64,000 bases of DNA from Romboutsia ilealis (GCF_900015215.1 NZ_LN555523.1:1411481-1475480); one strand, 5' to 3'. Positions 45,048 through 54,176 are shown, counted from the first letter of the stretch. Program-made: numbers and translations. The notes: generated by a model not told the origin, from the sequence alone.

Positions 45048-45420
45048 AATTTTGATTTTCTATCCGATTGAAATACATCTCTCCCTTTCCATAAATAATT
45101 ACAGTATCTCCTTCTAATAAAGTTCCTCCTGTAAATAAAGAAACATCATTTTTGCCTTTATTTTCGATATTTTCAGAATTATATCGTTTAGAAAATCTCT
45201 GTATATTATTTTTATCAATAACATAAACATAAGACACAACATTAGGTGTAATTAATGAAAATTCATACTTCCCAGGTTTAAGACTTCCATTTTCTTCACT
45301 TACTAAATACAATCCTTGTGAAAATATATTTGTATAATGAGGCGGCTGTATCGCTGTCGCCGTATTACTTGAAATAAATATAATCATTAATAATAAAATA
45401 ATAGAAAATACTTTTTTCAT
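45046..45420 (-). CDS. Small secreted protein of unknown function
   Basis: A 124-residue protein with a clear signal peptide (KKVFSIILLLMIIFISSNTA, cleavage near ATA-IQ). The mature part looks all-beta: GLYLVSEENGSLKPGKYEFS, VVSYVYVIDKNN, GGTLLEGDTVIIYGKGEMYF. The last segment resembles beta-sandwich domains of secreted stress or lipocalin-like proteins, but I recognise no family. AGGAG precedes the ATG. Confidence 0.68.
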   Translation of the reverse strand: MKKVFSIILLLMIIFISSNTATAIQPPHYTNIFSQGLYLVSEENGSLKPGKYEFSLITPNVVSYVYVIDKNNIQRFSKRYNSENIENKGKNDVSLFTGGTLLEGDTVIIYGKGEMYFNRIENQN

Positions 45421-45534
45421 ATAACTTAACTCTCCTTTAATATTAATCTTATATATTTTGCTTATAAGTTATATCAACTATACGTAAAAATAATAAATTT
45501 ATATCTACTTTATTATTTTTACTCTTATTTAACT

Positions 45535-45609
45535 TAAATCGTTGTGATAATTAATTATAATTATTGAAAATGCTATAATCTAAAAAATATATTTTTATAA
45601 CTAAAAAAA
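45535..45609 (+). repeat. MITE-like AT-rich element, copy 4 (left half only)
   Basis: TTAAATCGTTGTGATAATTA then ATTATTGAAAATGCTATAAT and TATATTTTTATAACTAAAAA match the left half of the 33550 and 39156 copies. The right end is missing, replaced by a terminator-like hairpin. Confidence 0.65.
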
Positions 45610-45636
45610 CTGGAAAATATTAATTCTTCCAGTTTT
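45605..45636 (-). terminator. Terminator-like hairpin
   Basis: AAAACTGGAA (45606-45615) pairs with TTCCAGTTTT (45627-45636). Probably ends the pentapeptide-repeat transcript 180 nt upstream. The 45637-45819 stretch holds nothing recognisable. Confidence 0.55.
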
Positions 45637-45819
45637 ATAATCTATTTCTAAGTTATATCTGCATCCTTTCTTGGAGCAGTTTTTCTATACTTAATATTAT
45701 GGGCATATAGTTATTTATTTTTACTTATCTATTTTAACAGTATAATCCCTTTCTTCTTTAAGATAATATAATTTAATAATAAATATTTATAATTTATATT
45801 AATACCCTATTTTAATAAA

Positions 45820-46464
45820 TTATTTCACAATAATACCCATTAATTTACTTAAATCTAGTGCTTGATTTACTGAAAAAGTTCCTCCAAAAATATCATTTAT
45901 CTTAACTTCTATACCATCAATCTCACTATTAGTAAAATCTACATTATTTAAAGGCGTTCCACTAAATACTGATTTAGTTAAATTATTTGAATCTAATAAT
46001 AGTGTTTCATTTTTTATCTCTTGGAAAACTGCAAAGCTAAAGTCTGAATTTTCAATACTTACACCTGTGAACTTTGAAAAGGCAAAATTTGAATATCTTC
46101 CTAAACAATTTTTAAATGTTACACTTTTTAGAGTAGAATCATTAAAGTTACATCCTGTTAGTTTACAATTTATAAATTCTACTCTATATAAACTACTATA
46201 GGAAAAATTTATATTTGATAAGTCACAATTTTCAAATATAACATCTGTCATATCTATTTTTATAAAATCACAATATTCAAAAATTACATTACTAAATATA
46301 CATGAATTTAAAGTTACACATAAATTTTCAATTCCTTCTATCTTATCATCCTTAACTATGACTTCTTCTAATTTTTCATTATCTAATATTTCAGTTATGG
46401 CATCATTACACTCTTTAAAATTAATTGGCATTTTTGGTTTTTGTATTTTTATTTTTTTTATCAT
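45820..46464 (-). CDS. Pentapeptide repeat protein
   Basis: A 214-residue protein. From about residue 45 it follows the A(D/N)LXX pattern: SNVIFEYCDFIKIDMTDVIF, ENCDLSNINFSYSSLYRVEF, CKLTGCNFNDSTLKSVTF, forming a right-handed quadrilateral beta-helix. Some relatives mimic DNA and protect gyrase; most have no known role. No signal peptide. AAGGA precedes the ATG. Monocistronic. Confidence 0.85.
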   Translation of the reverse strand: MIKKIKIQKPKMPINFKECNDAITEILDNEKLEEVIVKDDKIEGIENLCVTLNSCIFSNVIFEYCDFIKIDMTDVIFENCDLSNINFSYSSLYRVEFINCKLTGCNFNDSTLKSVTFKNCLGRYSNFAFSKFTGVSIENSDFSFAVFQEIKNETLLLDSNNLTKSVFSGTPLNNVDFTNSEIDGIEVKINDIFGGTFSVNQALDLSKLMGIIVK

Positions 46465-46643
46465 ATAATAATTATTCCTTCTTAAAATTTAAGAACTGTA
46501 AAAATTTACTCTATGTTAATTTTTAATATAAAGGTCATATAATTCTTATACAGTTGCCTATTCATGATACTATTTATTTACAAATTATTCAATGCATTTA
46601 TAATGAATTATTAACAATCTATCATGAAAACTTATATACAAAT

Positions 46644-46686
46644 AAAAAGTACCTTTAGTAATTTTATCATTAATAAAGGCACCTTT
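46644..46686 (-). terminator. Terminator of the 139-residue protein gene
   Basis: A stem pairing AAAAGTACCTTTA with TAAAGGCACCTTT with a small bulge, followed by U-rich sequence on the minus strand. Confidence 0.6.
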
Positions 46687-46713
46687 ATTATACTTAAGTT
46701 CAGTTAAGAGAAT

Positions 46714-47133
46714 TTATATTTTTTTACAATCACAAAGTTCCCCTTCTTTATCACTTAATTTAATACTATCAACATATTGTTTATATAAATCGATAATTTG
46801 GTTATTGGTTTTTCTTAAGTCCGCTAAAACCATTTCTGCTTTTTTTGCATAACATAAACTTTCATCTTCATATCTTATCATTTCTTTTAATAACTCGTTT
46901 ACTTCATCTATTAGATATAAGCCTTCTTGGGTGTTAAGTCCTGCACAACTTCTAACTATATATTGAACTTCTTTTGATATTTCTAGTTCCTTTGATCTAT
47001 TGATCATTATTGTATTTAACTCATTTATAGCTAATATTAATCCCTCTAAAGCCGTTTCAATATTAGAATCTTTTTTACTATCTGCCTGTATTTTTAAAAG
47101 TAATTCAAATTTATCTAAACAATTATTACTCAT
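46714..47133 (-). CDS. Helical cytoplasmic protein of unknown function
   Basis: A 139-residue, mostly alpha-helical acidic protein without membrane segments. It carries Cys at residue 5, in VRSCAGL, SLCYAKK and a terminal LCDCKKI, possibly a metal site. Sequence ETALEGLILAINELNTIM and LIDEVNELLKEMI suggest a helical bundle. AAGGAG precedes the ATG. No family recognised. It is divergent from the CPBP protease gene. Confidence 0.6.
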   Translation of the reverse strand: MSNNCLDKFELLLKIQADSKKDSNIETALEGLILAINELNTIMINRSKELEISKEVQYIVRSCAGLNTQEGLYLIDEVNELLKEMIRYEDESLCYAKKAEMVLADLRKTNNQIIDLYKQYVDSIKLSDKEGELCDCKKI

Positions 47134-47284
47134 AATAATTCTCCTTGAATAAATTTTTACTCTTTTTTATTATATTAATAAAACTTTGATAATGTTCTAA
47201 TTTAATAATAAATATATATAGAATATTTTATAAACTTTATTTACAATTATCTTATAAAACAAATATTACGATTGGAGAAATAGT

Positions 47285-48169
47285 ATGGTTTCGCAAAAAA
47301 AATACCCTAATTTTATATGGGCCATAATTTTATCATTAATATTTCTATATGGAGGATCTATTATCGGTGAAATTTTAACTATACCTTTATATATTATATT
47401 TTTAAAAATTCCCTTATTTTTTTATAATCAAAATTTATTACTCTTGTTCCTTAACTTACTTACCTTTGCTACTATATCATCATTAGTATTTTTCAGAGTA
47501 AAGGTTATAGAAAGAAGAAGTCTATCATCTATTGGATTAAATAAAAATAATTGGTTAAAAAAATATTTACTTGGTTTTTTTATAGGTTTAGTCATGATGA
47601 GTATCATAGTTTTGATACTTTTATCCTTTGGATATATAACTATAGAGAAAAATCCAATTCAACCTGTCGGAGTATCTGCTATATCTAGTGTCTTAGTTAT
47701 TTTATTTGGATGGATTATTCAAGGCGCTACAGAAGAAATTGTTACAAGAGGATGGCTTCTAAATGTCTTAAGTAATAAGTACAATATAGGAGTTGGGCTA
47801 TTAATATCCTCTACTTTATTTGGACTTATGCATTTATCTAATCCTAATGTAAATTACATAGCTGTTATAAATATTATACTTGTTGGACTTTTTTACGGAT
47901 TTTACGTTATAAAAACTAATGATTTGTGGGCTGTTTGTGGTATGCATACTGCTTGGAACTTTGCTCAAGGAAATTTATTTGGATTTGAAGTTAGTGGTAT
48001 AGATGTTTCTGTTGGAAGTTTGATAGATTTAAATTTAGTTGGAAGTGACTTTGTTACTGGTGGAATATTTGGGCCTGAGGCTGGCATTGTAGCTACATTT
48101 ATATTATTAGTATCAATTGGAATATTATTATTTATTGATAAAAAAGGATATTTTCAAGTAAATCTTTAA
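47285..48169 (+). CDS. CPBP-family intramembrane metalloprotease
   Basis: A 294-residue membrane protein with about eight helices. ABI/CPBP motifs: EEIVTRGWLLN (EExxxR), LFGLMHLSN (FxxxH) and MHTAWNFAQG (HxxxN), the glutamate/histidine active site. Members process prenylated or bacteriocin-type peptides, or act in immunity. TTGGAG precedes the ATG. No bacteriocin genes are visible nearby. Extra C-terminal helices after the catalytic core are normal for longer members. Confidence 0.88.
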   Translation: MVSQKKYPNFIWAIILSLIFLYGGSIIGEILTIPLYIIFLKIPLFFYNQNLLLLFLNLLTFATISSLVFFRVKVIERRSLSSIGLNKNNWLKKYLLGFFIGLVMMSIIVLILLSFGYITIEKNPIQPVGVSAISSVLVILFGWIIQGATEEIVTRGWLLNVLSNKYNIGVGLLISSTLFGLMHLSNPNVNYIAVINIILVGLFYGFYVIKTNDLWAVCGMHTAWNFAQGNLFGFEVSGIDVSVGSLIDLNLVGSDFVTGGIFGPEAGIVATFILLVSIGILLFIDKKGYFQVNL

Positions 48170-48292
48170 ATGTATAAATACTTCTTAATAAATTATATTT
48201 TGGTATTTTATATACTATATTTTACAAATACTTTTTAGTATAATAAACTTCATAGCTAAAAACATAATAAAGTCATTGTGGAGGACATCATT

Positions 48293-49021
48293 TTGTATAA
48301 AATCAATATTGAAAATAACATAATAAATTACTCTATAAATAAAAAATCAAATGTAAAAAATATAACAATAAAAGTAAAGTATCCAAATGCTGTAACTATT
48401 GTTTCACCTAAATCTGTTAATAATGAATTTATACATGATTTAGTTATATCTAAAAGTAGATGGATTTTAAATAAACTAAATGAATTTAAAAATAAAGAAT
48501 CCGAGAATCCTCCTATTTTATTTGTAGACGGAGATAAAATTCCTTACCTAGGCAATTACTATACATTAAATGTATATAAGGAAAAAAACACAATAAAATG
48601 CTCCCTAATTTTTGAAGAAAATAAATTTATAGCTAAAGTTCCATTTAATATATCTAGTAATGATCAATATATTAAATTAAGAGAGCTTCTTATAAATTTG
48701 TATCTATCTGAAGGAGGCAAATTAATAAAAGAAAGGATATCTATATACTCTAAAAAGCTAAACTTATATCCTGAATCTATAACTTTAAAAGAACAAAAAA
48801 CTTCTTGGGGTACTTGTTCATCTAAAGGAAACATATATATAAATTGGAAAGTATTATTAGCCCCTTTAGATATTTTAGATTACGTTTTAGTACATGAACT
48901 ATGCCATCTTAAGCATATGAATCATTCAAAGGAATATTGGTCTCTTGTAGGTACTATATTTCCAGACTATAAAGAAAAGAGAAATTATCTTAAAGAAAAT
49001 AGCTTAAAGCTTAATATATAA
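48293..49021 (+). CDS. YgjP/DUF45-type zinc metallopeptidase
   Basis: A 242-residue predicted metal-dependent hydrolase of the YgjP family. The zinc motif is VLVHELCHLKHMNHSKEYW (HExxH plus third His), preceded by the conserved KTSWGTCSSKGNIYINWKV segment. The start is TTG at 48293, 8 nt after GGAGG; the in-frame GTG at 48278 contains that site. Substrate unknown. Confidence 0.85.
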   Translation: MYKINIENNIINYSINKKSNVKNITIKVKYPNAVTIVSPKSVNNEFIHDLVISKSRWILNKLNEFKNKESENPPILFVDGDKIPYLGNYYTLNVYKEKNTIKCSLIFEENKFIAKVPFNISSNDQYIKLRELLINLYLSEGGKLIKERISIYSKKLNLYPESITLKEQKTSWGTCSSKGNIYINWKVLLAPLDILDYVLVHELCHLKHMNHSKEYWSLVGTIFPDYKEKRNYLKENSLKLNI

Positions 49022-49087
49022 ATAATTAATATAATCATTCTTTCCATTTATTAATATAATGTATTGTAAAATGGTGAGGTGATTTTT

Positions 49088-49252
49088 TTGAAAAAACTTA
49101 ATAAATACCATTTAGCTACGATTATTTTATCCTCTGTGTATATAATTTTTACTAGATACAATGTGTTATCTAATGTTTATAATGGATTATATCTAACACT
49201 ACTATTTTTATTTATATTTATTGTACTATTAAATAATAATCATAACATTTAA
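49088..49252 (+). CDS. Small two-helix membrane protein
   Basis: A 54-residue frame starting with TTG at 49088, six nt after GGTGAGGTG: KKLNKYHLATIILSSVYIIF then a second helix LYLTLLFLFIFIVLL, ending NNNHNI. Too short for routine ORF lists. The good ribosome binding site, basic N-terminus and terminator directly at its stop support it being real. Similar small proteins accompany metallopeptidase genes in related genomes only by inference; no family recognised. Confidence 0.55.
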   Translation: MKKLNKYHLATIILSSVYIIFTRYNVLSNVYNGLYLTLLFLFIFIVLLNNNHNI

Positions 49253-49281
49253 AAAGTCTAGACAATAATTCTAGACTTTTT
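49251..49281. terminator. Bidirectional terminator
   Basis: AAAAAGTCTAGA (49251-49262) pairs perfectly with TCTAGACTTTTT (49270-49281), between converging genes. Confidence 0.85.
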
Positions 49282-50086
49282 AAATGCTATAACTATTTAA
49301 TTCTTCTTCACAAAATGCAACTTCTTTGATTACCTTAATAACACCATCATCATCATTAGTTCCAGCTATAAATCTTGCATTTTTTTTAACCTCTTCTTCA
49401 GCATTCTCCATCGCATAGCTATAATAAGCACTACTCATCATTTCTAAATCATTCATATGATCTCCAAATACCATAGTCTCATTATATCCCACATTAAATT
49501 TCTCCTGAAGTATATTTACTCCTTGCTTTTTAGTTCCACCTAAATTGCATATATCAAAACAAGTACTTCCTGATTTAGTTATCATAAGCTTATTATTAAA
49601 TCCTCTTATAGCTTCTAGCGTCCTATTTATAATCTTTTTATTGCCAAAAGTAGTTATCTTTAATATTTTATCCTCTACTTTTGCAATATCTCTAGTATAC
49701 TTTACCTTAAGATTCCACTTTCTACCTACTATCGCTGGTATTAAACTCTCACTATATATAGCGTCTTTAGCACAATATATAGTGTTATGTTTAGCTTTTT
49801 TTCTTATTATTTTAGCTACTTTCTCTACCATATTATTTTCTATATAATTTTCAAATATAACTTCATTTTTATAAGTTATATAATTACCATTATTTGATGC
49901 ATATACTATATCTTCTTCAACATCTTTAAATATTTCCTTAAGAGAAAATATATCTCTTCCACTTATTGCTACAAATATTATATCTTTATTCTTAAGTTTT
50001 TTTAAAACATCATGTATACTTGGACTCAAATGTTTTTTTGAATTAAGTAATGTCCCATCCATATCCGATGCTATTAATTTTATCAT
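49280..50086 (-). CDS. Cof-type HAD hydrolase
   Basis: A 268-residue HAD phosphatase with a C2 cap. Motif I DMDGTLL, motif II VAISGR, the C2-cap region, motif III Lys in LGGTKKQGV and motif IV FGDHMNDLEM. Probably dephosphorylates sugar phosphates or a cofactor precursor; substrate not readable. AAGGGG precedes the ATG. A short helical tail (EEELNSYSI) follows the usual C-terminus. Confidence 0.9.
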   Translation of the reverse strand: MIKLIASDMDGTLLNSKKHLSPSIHDVLKKLKNKDIIFVAISGRDIFSLKEIFKDVEEDIVYASNNGNYITYKNEVIFENYIENNMVEKVAKIIRKKAKHNTIYCAKDAIYSESLIPAIVGRKWNLKVKYTRDIAKVEDKILKITTFGNKKIINRTLEAIRGFNNKLMITKSGSTCFDICNLGGTKKQGVNILQEKFNVGYNETMVFGDHMNDLEMMSSAYYSYAMENAEEEVKKNARFIAGTNDDDGVIKVIKEVAFCEEELNSYSI

Positions 50087-50134
50087 AATACGTACCCCTT
50101 AATATATAATTTATACATATAGTTTATCATAATT

Positions 50135-50821
50135 TTAATTATAATTTAAGTATTGACTAAATTCATCAAATCTCAATTTGAATTTAGGTATACCTACATA
50201 ATATGGAGCTATTTCATATAATCCAAAATATATAACTATGCCATCCTCATCTATATAAAAAGGTTGATTTTCACTAATTCCCTTAAATCCTTCATCACCT
50301 TTAAAATAAATCTCTGGGTTATTATTTATTTCTGATGCTATAAAGTTATTAATTATTTCATCGTAATTAACTCCTGATTTAAACATATCCTTTAGTATCA
50401 ATCTATCTCCTGTTAATAGATTATAATTATAATCATCTAAATATGTCATACCATGAGCACCACCGGTAAATTCATATTTTGTCATTACTATACTTATAAT
50501 ATTATCTCTGTCATACGTTACCTCATTATTTACATAAACTTCATATTGATATTTGAAGTAATCTTCATCAGTTTTTGATATTTTTTCTGTATATAGTTTT
50601 TTATATGCTATAGCTTGTTTTTTTACACTATTTTTAAATTCCATAACATCTTCACATATTTCGTTATTTATATTAATAATTATCTGTCTATCATACATAT
50701 CATGATATACATATTTATCATATAACTTTAATACTGGATATGTCATATTGTATTTAAAGAATTCACTAGTTTTGCATATATTTACTTGTGCTACATAAGA
50801 ATAATTTTCTCGACTGTCCAA
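50135..50821 (-). CDS. DUF4163/DUF3298 domain protein
   Basis: A 228-residue protein. The middle MTKYEFTGGAHGMTYLDDYN then YNLLTGDRLILKDMF is the hallmark join of DUF4163 and DUF3298 (RsiV-like, lysozyme-binding fold). Unlike RsiV or PdaC relatives it has no signal peptide or membrane anchor. Start is TTG at 50821, 5 nt after GGGGTGAT, in preference to TTG 50845 which has no site. Function unknown. The 50822-51179 gap holds only an orphan hairpin (51001-51040). Confidence 0.78.
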   Translation of the reverse strand: MDSRENYSYVAQVNICKTSEFFKYNMTYPVLKLYDKYVYHDMYDRQIIININNEICEDVMEFKNSVKKQAIAYKKLYTEKISKTDEDYFKYQYEVYVNNEVTYDRDNIISIVMTKYEFTGGAHGMTYLDDYNYNLLTGDRLILKDMFKSGVNYDEIINNFIASEINNNPEIYFKGDEGFKGISENQPFYIDEDGIVIYFGLYEIAPYYVGIPKFKLRFDEFSQYLNYN

Positions 50822-51179
50822 AATATCACCCCATTTTACAATCAATTTGTTTATTTATATTAATCATATGCAACATTTATAACTTTCTTAATATAAAATC
50901 TAGCTATCACTTTTATAGCTTTAATCTATTCATTTGATAAAATTGTAGATTACTTAGATTATAATTATAAGGACAATTAATAAATATTTAGTATATTAAA
51001 ATAAAGAGACTTTACTAATAAACAGGAGAATCTCTTTTATTATTTATATCTATATTCTTTAAATATAAATTGTTTAATGAAGTTTTAAGTTTATATAACA
51101 AATTCACCTACGATAACACATAATATTCTTTTTTATTCCTTTTTATTTAATTTTGTAACATTTTTCTACATAAAAGAAT

Positions 51180-51226
51180 ATATATAAGTATAGTTAATCT
51201 CACAAGTATTAACTATACTTATATAT
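51180..51226 (+). promoter_or_regulatory. 19-bp perfect hairpin directly before the collagen-like gene
   Basis: Arms 51180-51198 and 51208-51226 pair perfectly around a 9-nt loop, ending 9 nt before AAAGGAGG. Could be an operator for a dimeric regulator or a 5' mRNA structure protecting a long-lived sporulation transcript. Confidence 0.6.
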
Positions 51227-51248
51227 TATTTTAAAGGAGGAAACTATT

Positions 51249-52112
51249 TTGGCTTCTTATAAGTATGTAGATACTCGCAAAGCTAATAAATATTCTAACG
51301 ATTGTTGTAAATGCAATGATCATTGCGATAACTGTTGTAAGTGTAACAATCATTGTGATGATTGTTGCGATAACCATTGTAAATGCTGTGTAGGTCCTAA
51401 AGGTGCTACTGGTCCTCAAGGTCCTGTTGGTCCTCAAGGTCCTGCTGGTCCTCAAGGTGCTGTTGGTGCTCAAGGTCCTGCTGGTGCTCAAGGTGCTACT
51501 GGTCCTCAAGGCCCTGCTGGCGCTCAAGGTGCTACTGGTCCTCAAGGTCCTGCTGGTGTTCAAGGTGCTACTGGTCCTCAAGGCCCTGCTGGTGCTCAAG
51601 GTGCTACTGGTCCTCAAGGTCCTGCTGGTGCTCAAGGTGCTACTGGTCCTCAAGGTCCTGCTGGTGCTCAAGGTGCTACTGGTCCTCAAGGTCCTGCTGG
51701 TCCAAATGTAGTTGCTGACAATGCTGATATATATAGAGTAACTAATACAGCAGTTATTAGCCAAGGCAATACAATACCATTTGATGCTAGCTTAATTAAC
51801 AGCCCTTCTGGTGCTATCTCATTTACTAATGGAAACAGTACTATAAACTTAGGTGCTAATATGACATTCTTTGTTAGATTTACAGCAACATCAGAAACAG
51901 GTATTCCTTATGCTATAGGCTTAAGACTTAATGGATTAGGAATAAATGGTTCTATTGCATCTGCTCAAGTAGCTGATACTTCAATAAGTAATGGAGCAAT
52001 AGTTAAAACAGGTGCAACAGGTGGACAATTAGACCTATTCGTATTCTTTGCAAATCAAACAATATCACTTTTAAGATTTGAAACTAGCTTGCAAATAATA
52101 AGATTAGCATAG
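51249..52112 (+). CDS. BclA-type collagen-like surface/exosporium protein
   Basis: A 287-residue protein. Residues 19-47 are Cys/His/Asp-rich ([22 protein letters not shown]), then 34 collagen-type G-X-Y triplets (49-150; many GATGPQGPA with Thr as possible O-glycosylation sites), then a C-terminal all-beta BclA/TNF-like trimerisation domain (about 153-287). Start is TTG at 51249, 9 nt after AAAGGAGG. In Bacillus and Clostridioides such proteins form the exosporium nap. The Cys-rich N-terminus may anchor it by disulfides. A long antisense frame across the repeats is a composition artefact. Confidence 0.85.
   Translation: MASYKYVDTRKANKYSNDCCKCNDHCDNCCKCNNHCDDCCDNHCKCCVGPKGATGPQGPVGPQGPAGPQGAVGAQGPAGAQGATGPQGPAGAQGATGPQGPAGVQGATGPQGPAGAQGATGPQGPAGAQGATGPQGPAGAQGATGPQGPAGPNVVADNADIYRVTNTAVISQGNTIPFDASLINSPSGAISFTNGNSTINLGANMTFFVRFTATSETGIPYAIGLRLNGLGINGSIASAQVADTSISNGAIVKTGATGGQLDLFVFFANQTISLLRFETSLQIIRLA
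51483..51698 (+). repeat. Six tandem 36-bp collagen repeats
   Basis: Six consecutive units encoding [12 protein letters not shown] (third unit GVQ), nearly identical at DNA level, preceded by ten diverged triplets. Length variation between strains is expected. Confidence 0.9.
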
Positions 52113-52190
52113 CCTAATCTATTGTAATAGTTAAAACTAGCTTACAAATAAAGTAGATTATTTTATATAAAAAACAATTCTTAATAAAGA

Positions 52191-52228
52191 TTAGCATTTG
52201 TAAATTTTAAGCAAATGCTAATTTTTTT
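52191..52228 (+). terminator. Terminator downstream of the collagen-like gene
   Basis: TTAGCATTTG (52191-52200) pairs with CAAATGCTAA (52212-52221) and is followed by T7. Confidence 0.85.
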
Positions 52229-52231
52229 CTT

Positions 52232-52560
52232 TTAGCTCATAAATCCCAGTATTGATTTATTTTTTATATTACTTAAATTTAACTGTTCTGTTAATTGAGA
52301 AAAGCTAGTTTCTATTATTCTTCTAACTTTAAATATTAGTTGTCTTATTTCTTTCGGAGAGTTATCTGGCATAATAAGCTTAGCCTTTGAAACATTTACT
52401 AAAATGGGTTCTTCCAAGAATTTACATACTATCTTTAAGATTATATAGATTATTACAATAACGAATGTTGTCAGTGTAATTTAAAAAAGCTAACTACTGT
52501 ACAATACAGAAATTAGCTTTTAATAACTTCTTAACAATCATTTTTTCTAGTGTTTTTAAT
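52232..52560 (-). mobile_element. IS982-like transposase C-terminal remnant
   Basis: The frame ending at 52232 reads KEIRQLIFKVRRIIETSFSQ then LTEQLNLSNIKNKSILGFMS, the C-terminal RRxIET.FSQL..Q motif of IS982-type transposases. The catalytic part is missing. Upstream (52460-52560) is a block with a hairpin (AAAAGCTAATTTCTG...TTAGCTTTTTT) also found at 39690. The family name is from memory of the motif. Confidence 0.6.
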
Positions 52561-52592
52561 AAATGATTCACTTTATATTAAATTAAGTACTT

Positions 52593-54077
52593 TTATTTCA
52601 TAACTTTCTTTATAATATTTATTCTATTTTTATATGGTGGGAATACTAGTTTAATATCTAATTTAGTATTCTTTTTAACAATACTTTTACTATGAGTAAA
52701 TGTATCAAAACTATTTTTTCCATGATAACTACCTATACCAGATGAACCTATTCCTCCAAAAGGTAAGTAATTAGATGCAACATGACTTATAGTATCATTT
52801 ATACATCCCCCACCAAATGAAAACCTAGTTATTACATCTTCACTAAAAGCTTTATCTTCAGAAAAAACATATAAAGCTAGTGGATTTTTATGTTTAGATA
52901 TATAATTTTTTATATCTTTCATGTTCTTATACTTTATAACAGGAAGTATTGGACCAAATAGTTCTTCACTCATAACTTTATCATTTAAGTCTACATTTTT
53001 AAGTATTGTTGGAGATATAAATCTATTTTTAAGATCAACTTCTCCTCCATATACTATCTTATTCTTATCATATTCAATAATATCTTTTAGCCTATTCATA
53101 TGTTTATCATTTACTATACGTCCAAATTCCTTATTATTTTTTATATCTTCACCGTAGAATTCTTTTGTTACTTTTATAAATTCTTTAATCAAATCATCAT
53201 ATATATCTTCATGTGCAAGTACATAGTCTGGTGCTACACAAGTTTGTCCTGCATTTATAAGTTTCCCCCACATAATTCTTTTTGCACTTATTTTTAAGTT
53301 AGCCGTATTATCAACTATTACAGGTGATTTACCTCCCAACTCTAAGGTTACTGGTATTAAGTTTTTACTTGCTTTTTCCATTACTATTTTTCCTACATTT
53401 ACACTTCCTGTGAAAAATATATAATCAAATTCTAAGTCTAATAATGCACTGTTTACTTGATAATCTCCACTAACTACAGCTATGTATTCTTCATTAAATG
53501 CATCTTTTATCATTTCAATTACTACTTTTTCAAGATTTACAGTGTATTCTGATGGCTTTAAAACAACTGTATTTCCACCTGCTATAGCACCTATTAATGG
53601 TTCTATAAGTAATTGGAATGGATAATTATATGGTCCTATAATTAAAACACTTCCATAATGGCATTTATAAATATATGACTTTCCTGGAAGTTGAGCTAAA
53701 TCATTTTTAACTTTTTTAACTTTTGCCCATTTTTTTATATTTTTTATAGTATGGTCTATACTACTATATACAAATCCAACTTCATTAGAATAAGATTCAA
53801 ATATATGTTTTCCTAAATCTAATTCTAATGCTTTTATTATGTCATTTTCATATTTCTTTATTGTACTCTTTAATTTTTTTAAATTTTTTATTCTCTCATC
53901 TACACTTATAGTTTTTTTATCCTCTAAGTACTTTTTTTGCATACTTAAAATATTTTCATGTTTTTTTATTAGAGTCTTTAAGTTGATTAAATTGTCTATT
54001 CTCTCATCTACACTTATAGTTTTTTTATCCTCTAAGTGATCTTTTTCTACAGTTAAAATATCTTTGTATCTACTCAT
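52593..54077 (-). CDS. Aldehyde dehydrogenase with duplicated N-terminus
   Basis: A 494-residue NAD(P)-dependent ALDH of the YwdH/fatty-aldehyde group: IIGPYNYPFQLLIEPLIGAI, catalytic Glu in VTLELGGKSP, catalytic Cys in INAGQTCVAPDY, and LPFGGIGSSGIG near the C-terminus, with a basic hydrophobic tail. Residues 14-49 and 50-85 are a tandem duplication (both contain LEDKKTISVDERI), so the protein has one extra N-terminal helix unit of 36 residues. ATG at 54077 follows AAGAGGTG. No linked pathway genes. Confidence 0.88.
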   Translation of the reverse strand: MSRYKDILTVEKDHLEDKKTISVDERIDNLINLKTLIKKHENILSMQKKYLEDKKTISVDERIKNLKKLKSTIKKYENDIIKALELDLGKHIFESYSNEVGFVYSSIDHTIKNIKKWAKVKKVKNDLAQLPGKSYIYKCHYGSVLIIGPYNYPFQLLIEPLIGAIAGGNTVVLKPSEYTVNLEKVVIEMIKDAFNEEYIAVVSGDYQVNSALLDLEFDYIFFTGSVNVGKIVMEKASKNLIPVTLELGGKSPVIVDNTANLKISAKRIMWGKLINAGQTCVAPDYVLAHEDIYDDLIKEFIKVTKEFYGEDIKNNKEFGRIVNDKHMNRLKDIIEYDKNKIVYGGEVDLKNRFISPTILKNVDLNDKVMSEELFGPILPVIKYKNMKDIKNYISKHKNPLALYVFSEDKAFSEDVITRFSFGGGCINDTISHVASNYLPFGGIGSSGIGSYHGKNSFDTFTHSKSIVKKNTKLDIKLVFPPYKNRINIIKKVMK

Positions 54078-54108
54078 ATTGCACCTCTTAGTTCTTATTA
54101 ACTATATC

Positions 54109-54176
54109 GTAATATTTAATCTAATTATTTACAAATCTTATTGTAATATTTAATCTAATTATTTGCAAATCTTATT
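54109..54176 (-). repeat. Tandem 34-bp repeat upstream of the ALDH gene
   Basis: Two adjacent 34-bp units (54109-54142 and 54143-54176) differ at one base (ATTTACAAAT or ATTTGCAAAT); a third, decayed partial unit follows. Located in the probable promoter of the ALDH gene. Confidence 0.75.

Noticed and set aside
51001..51040. Hairpin ATAAAGAGA/TCTCTTTTAT as a terminator
   Set aside because: No gene on either strand ends near it; the 21-nt loop is long. Possibly a relic; not called as functional.
51130..51180. SigK-type promoter before the collagen-like gene
   Set aside because: ACATAAAAGAATA is only loosely like a CATANNNTA -10 and no convincing -35 is correctly spaced.
51231..51764. 177-codon open frame antisense to the collagen-like gene, and a Leu/Val-rich frame at 51403-51711
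   Set aside because: Both are products of the G-X-Y codon repetition: low-complexity translations, no ribosome binding site, and no independent support.
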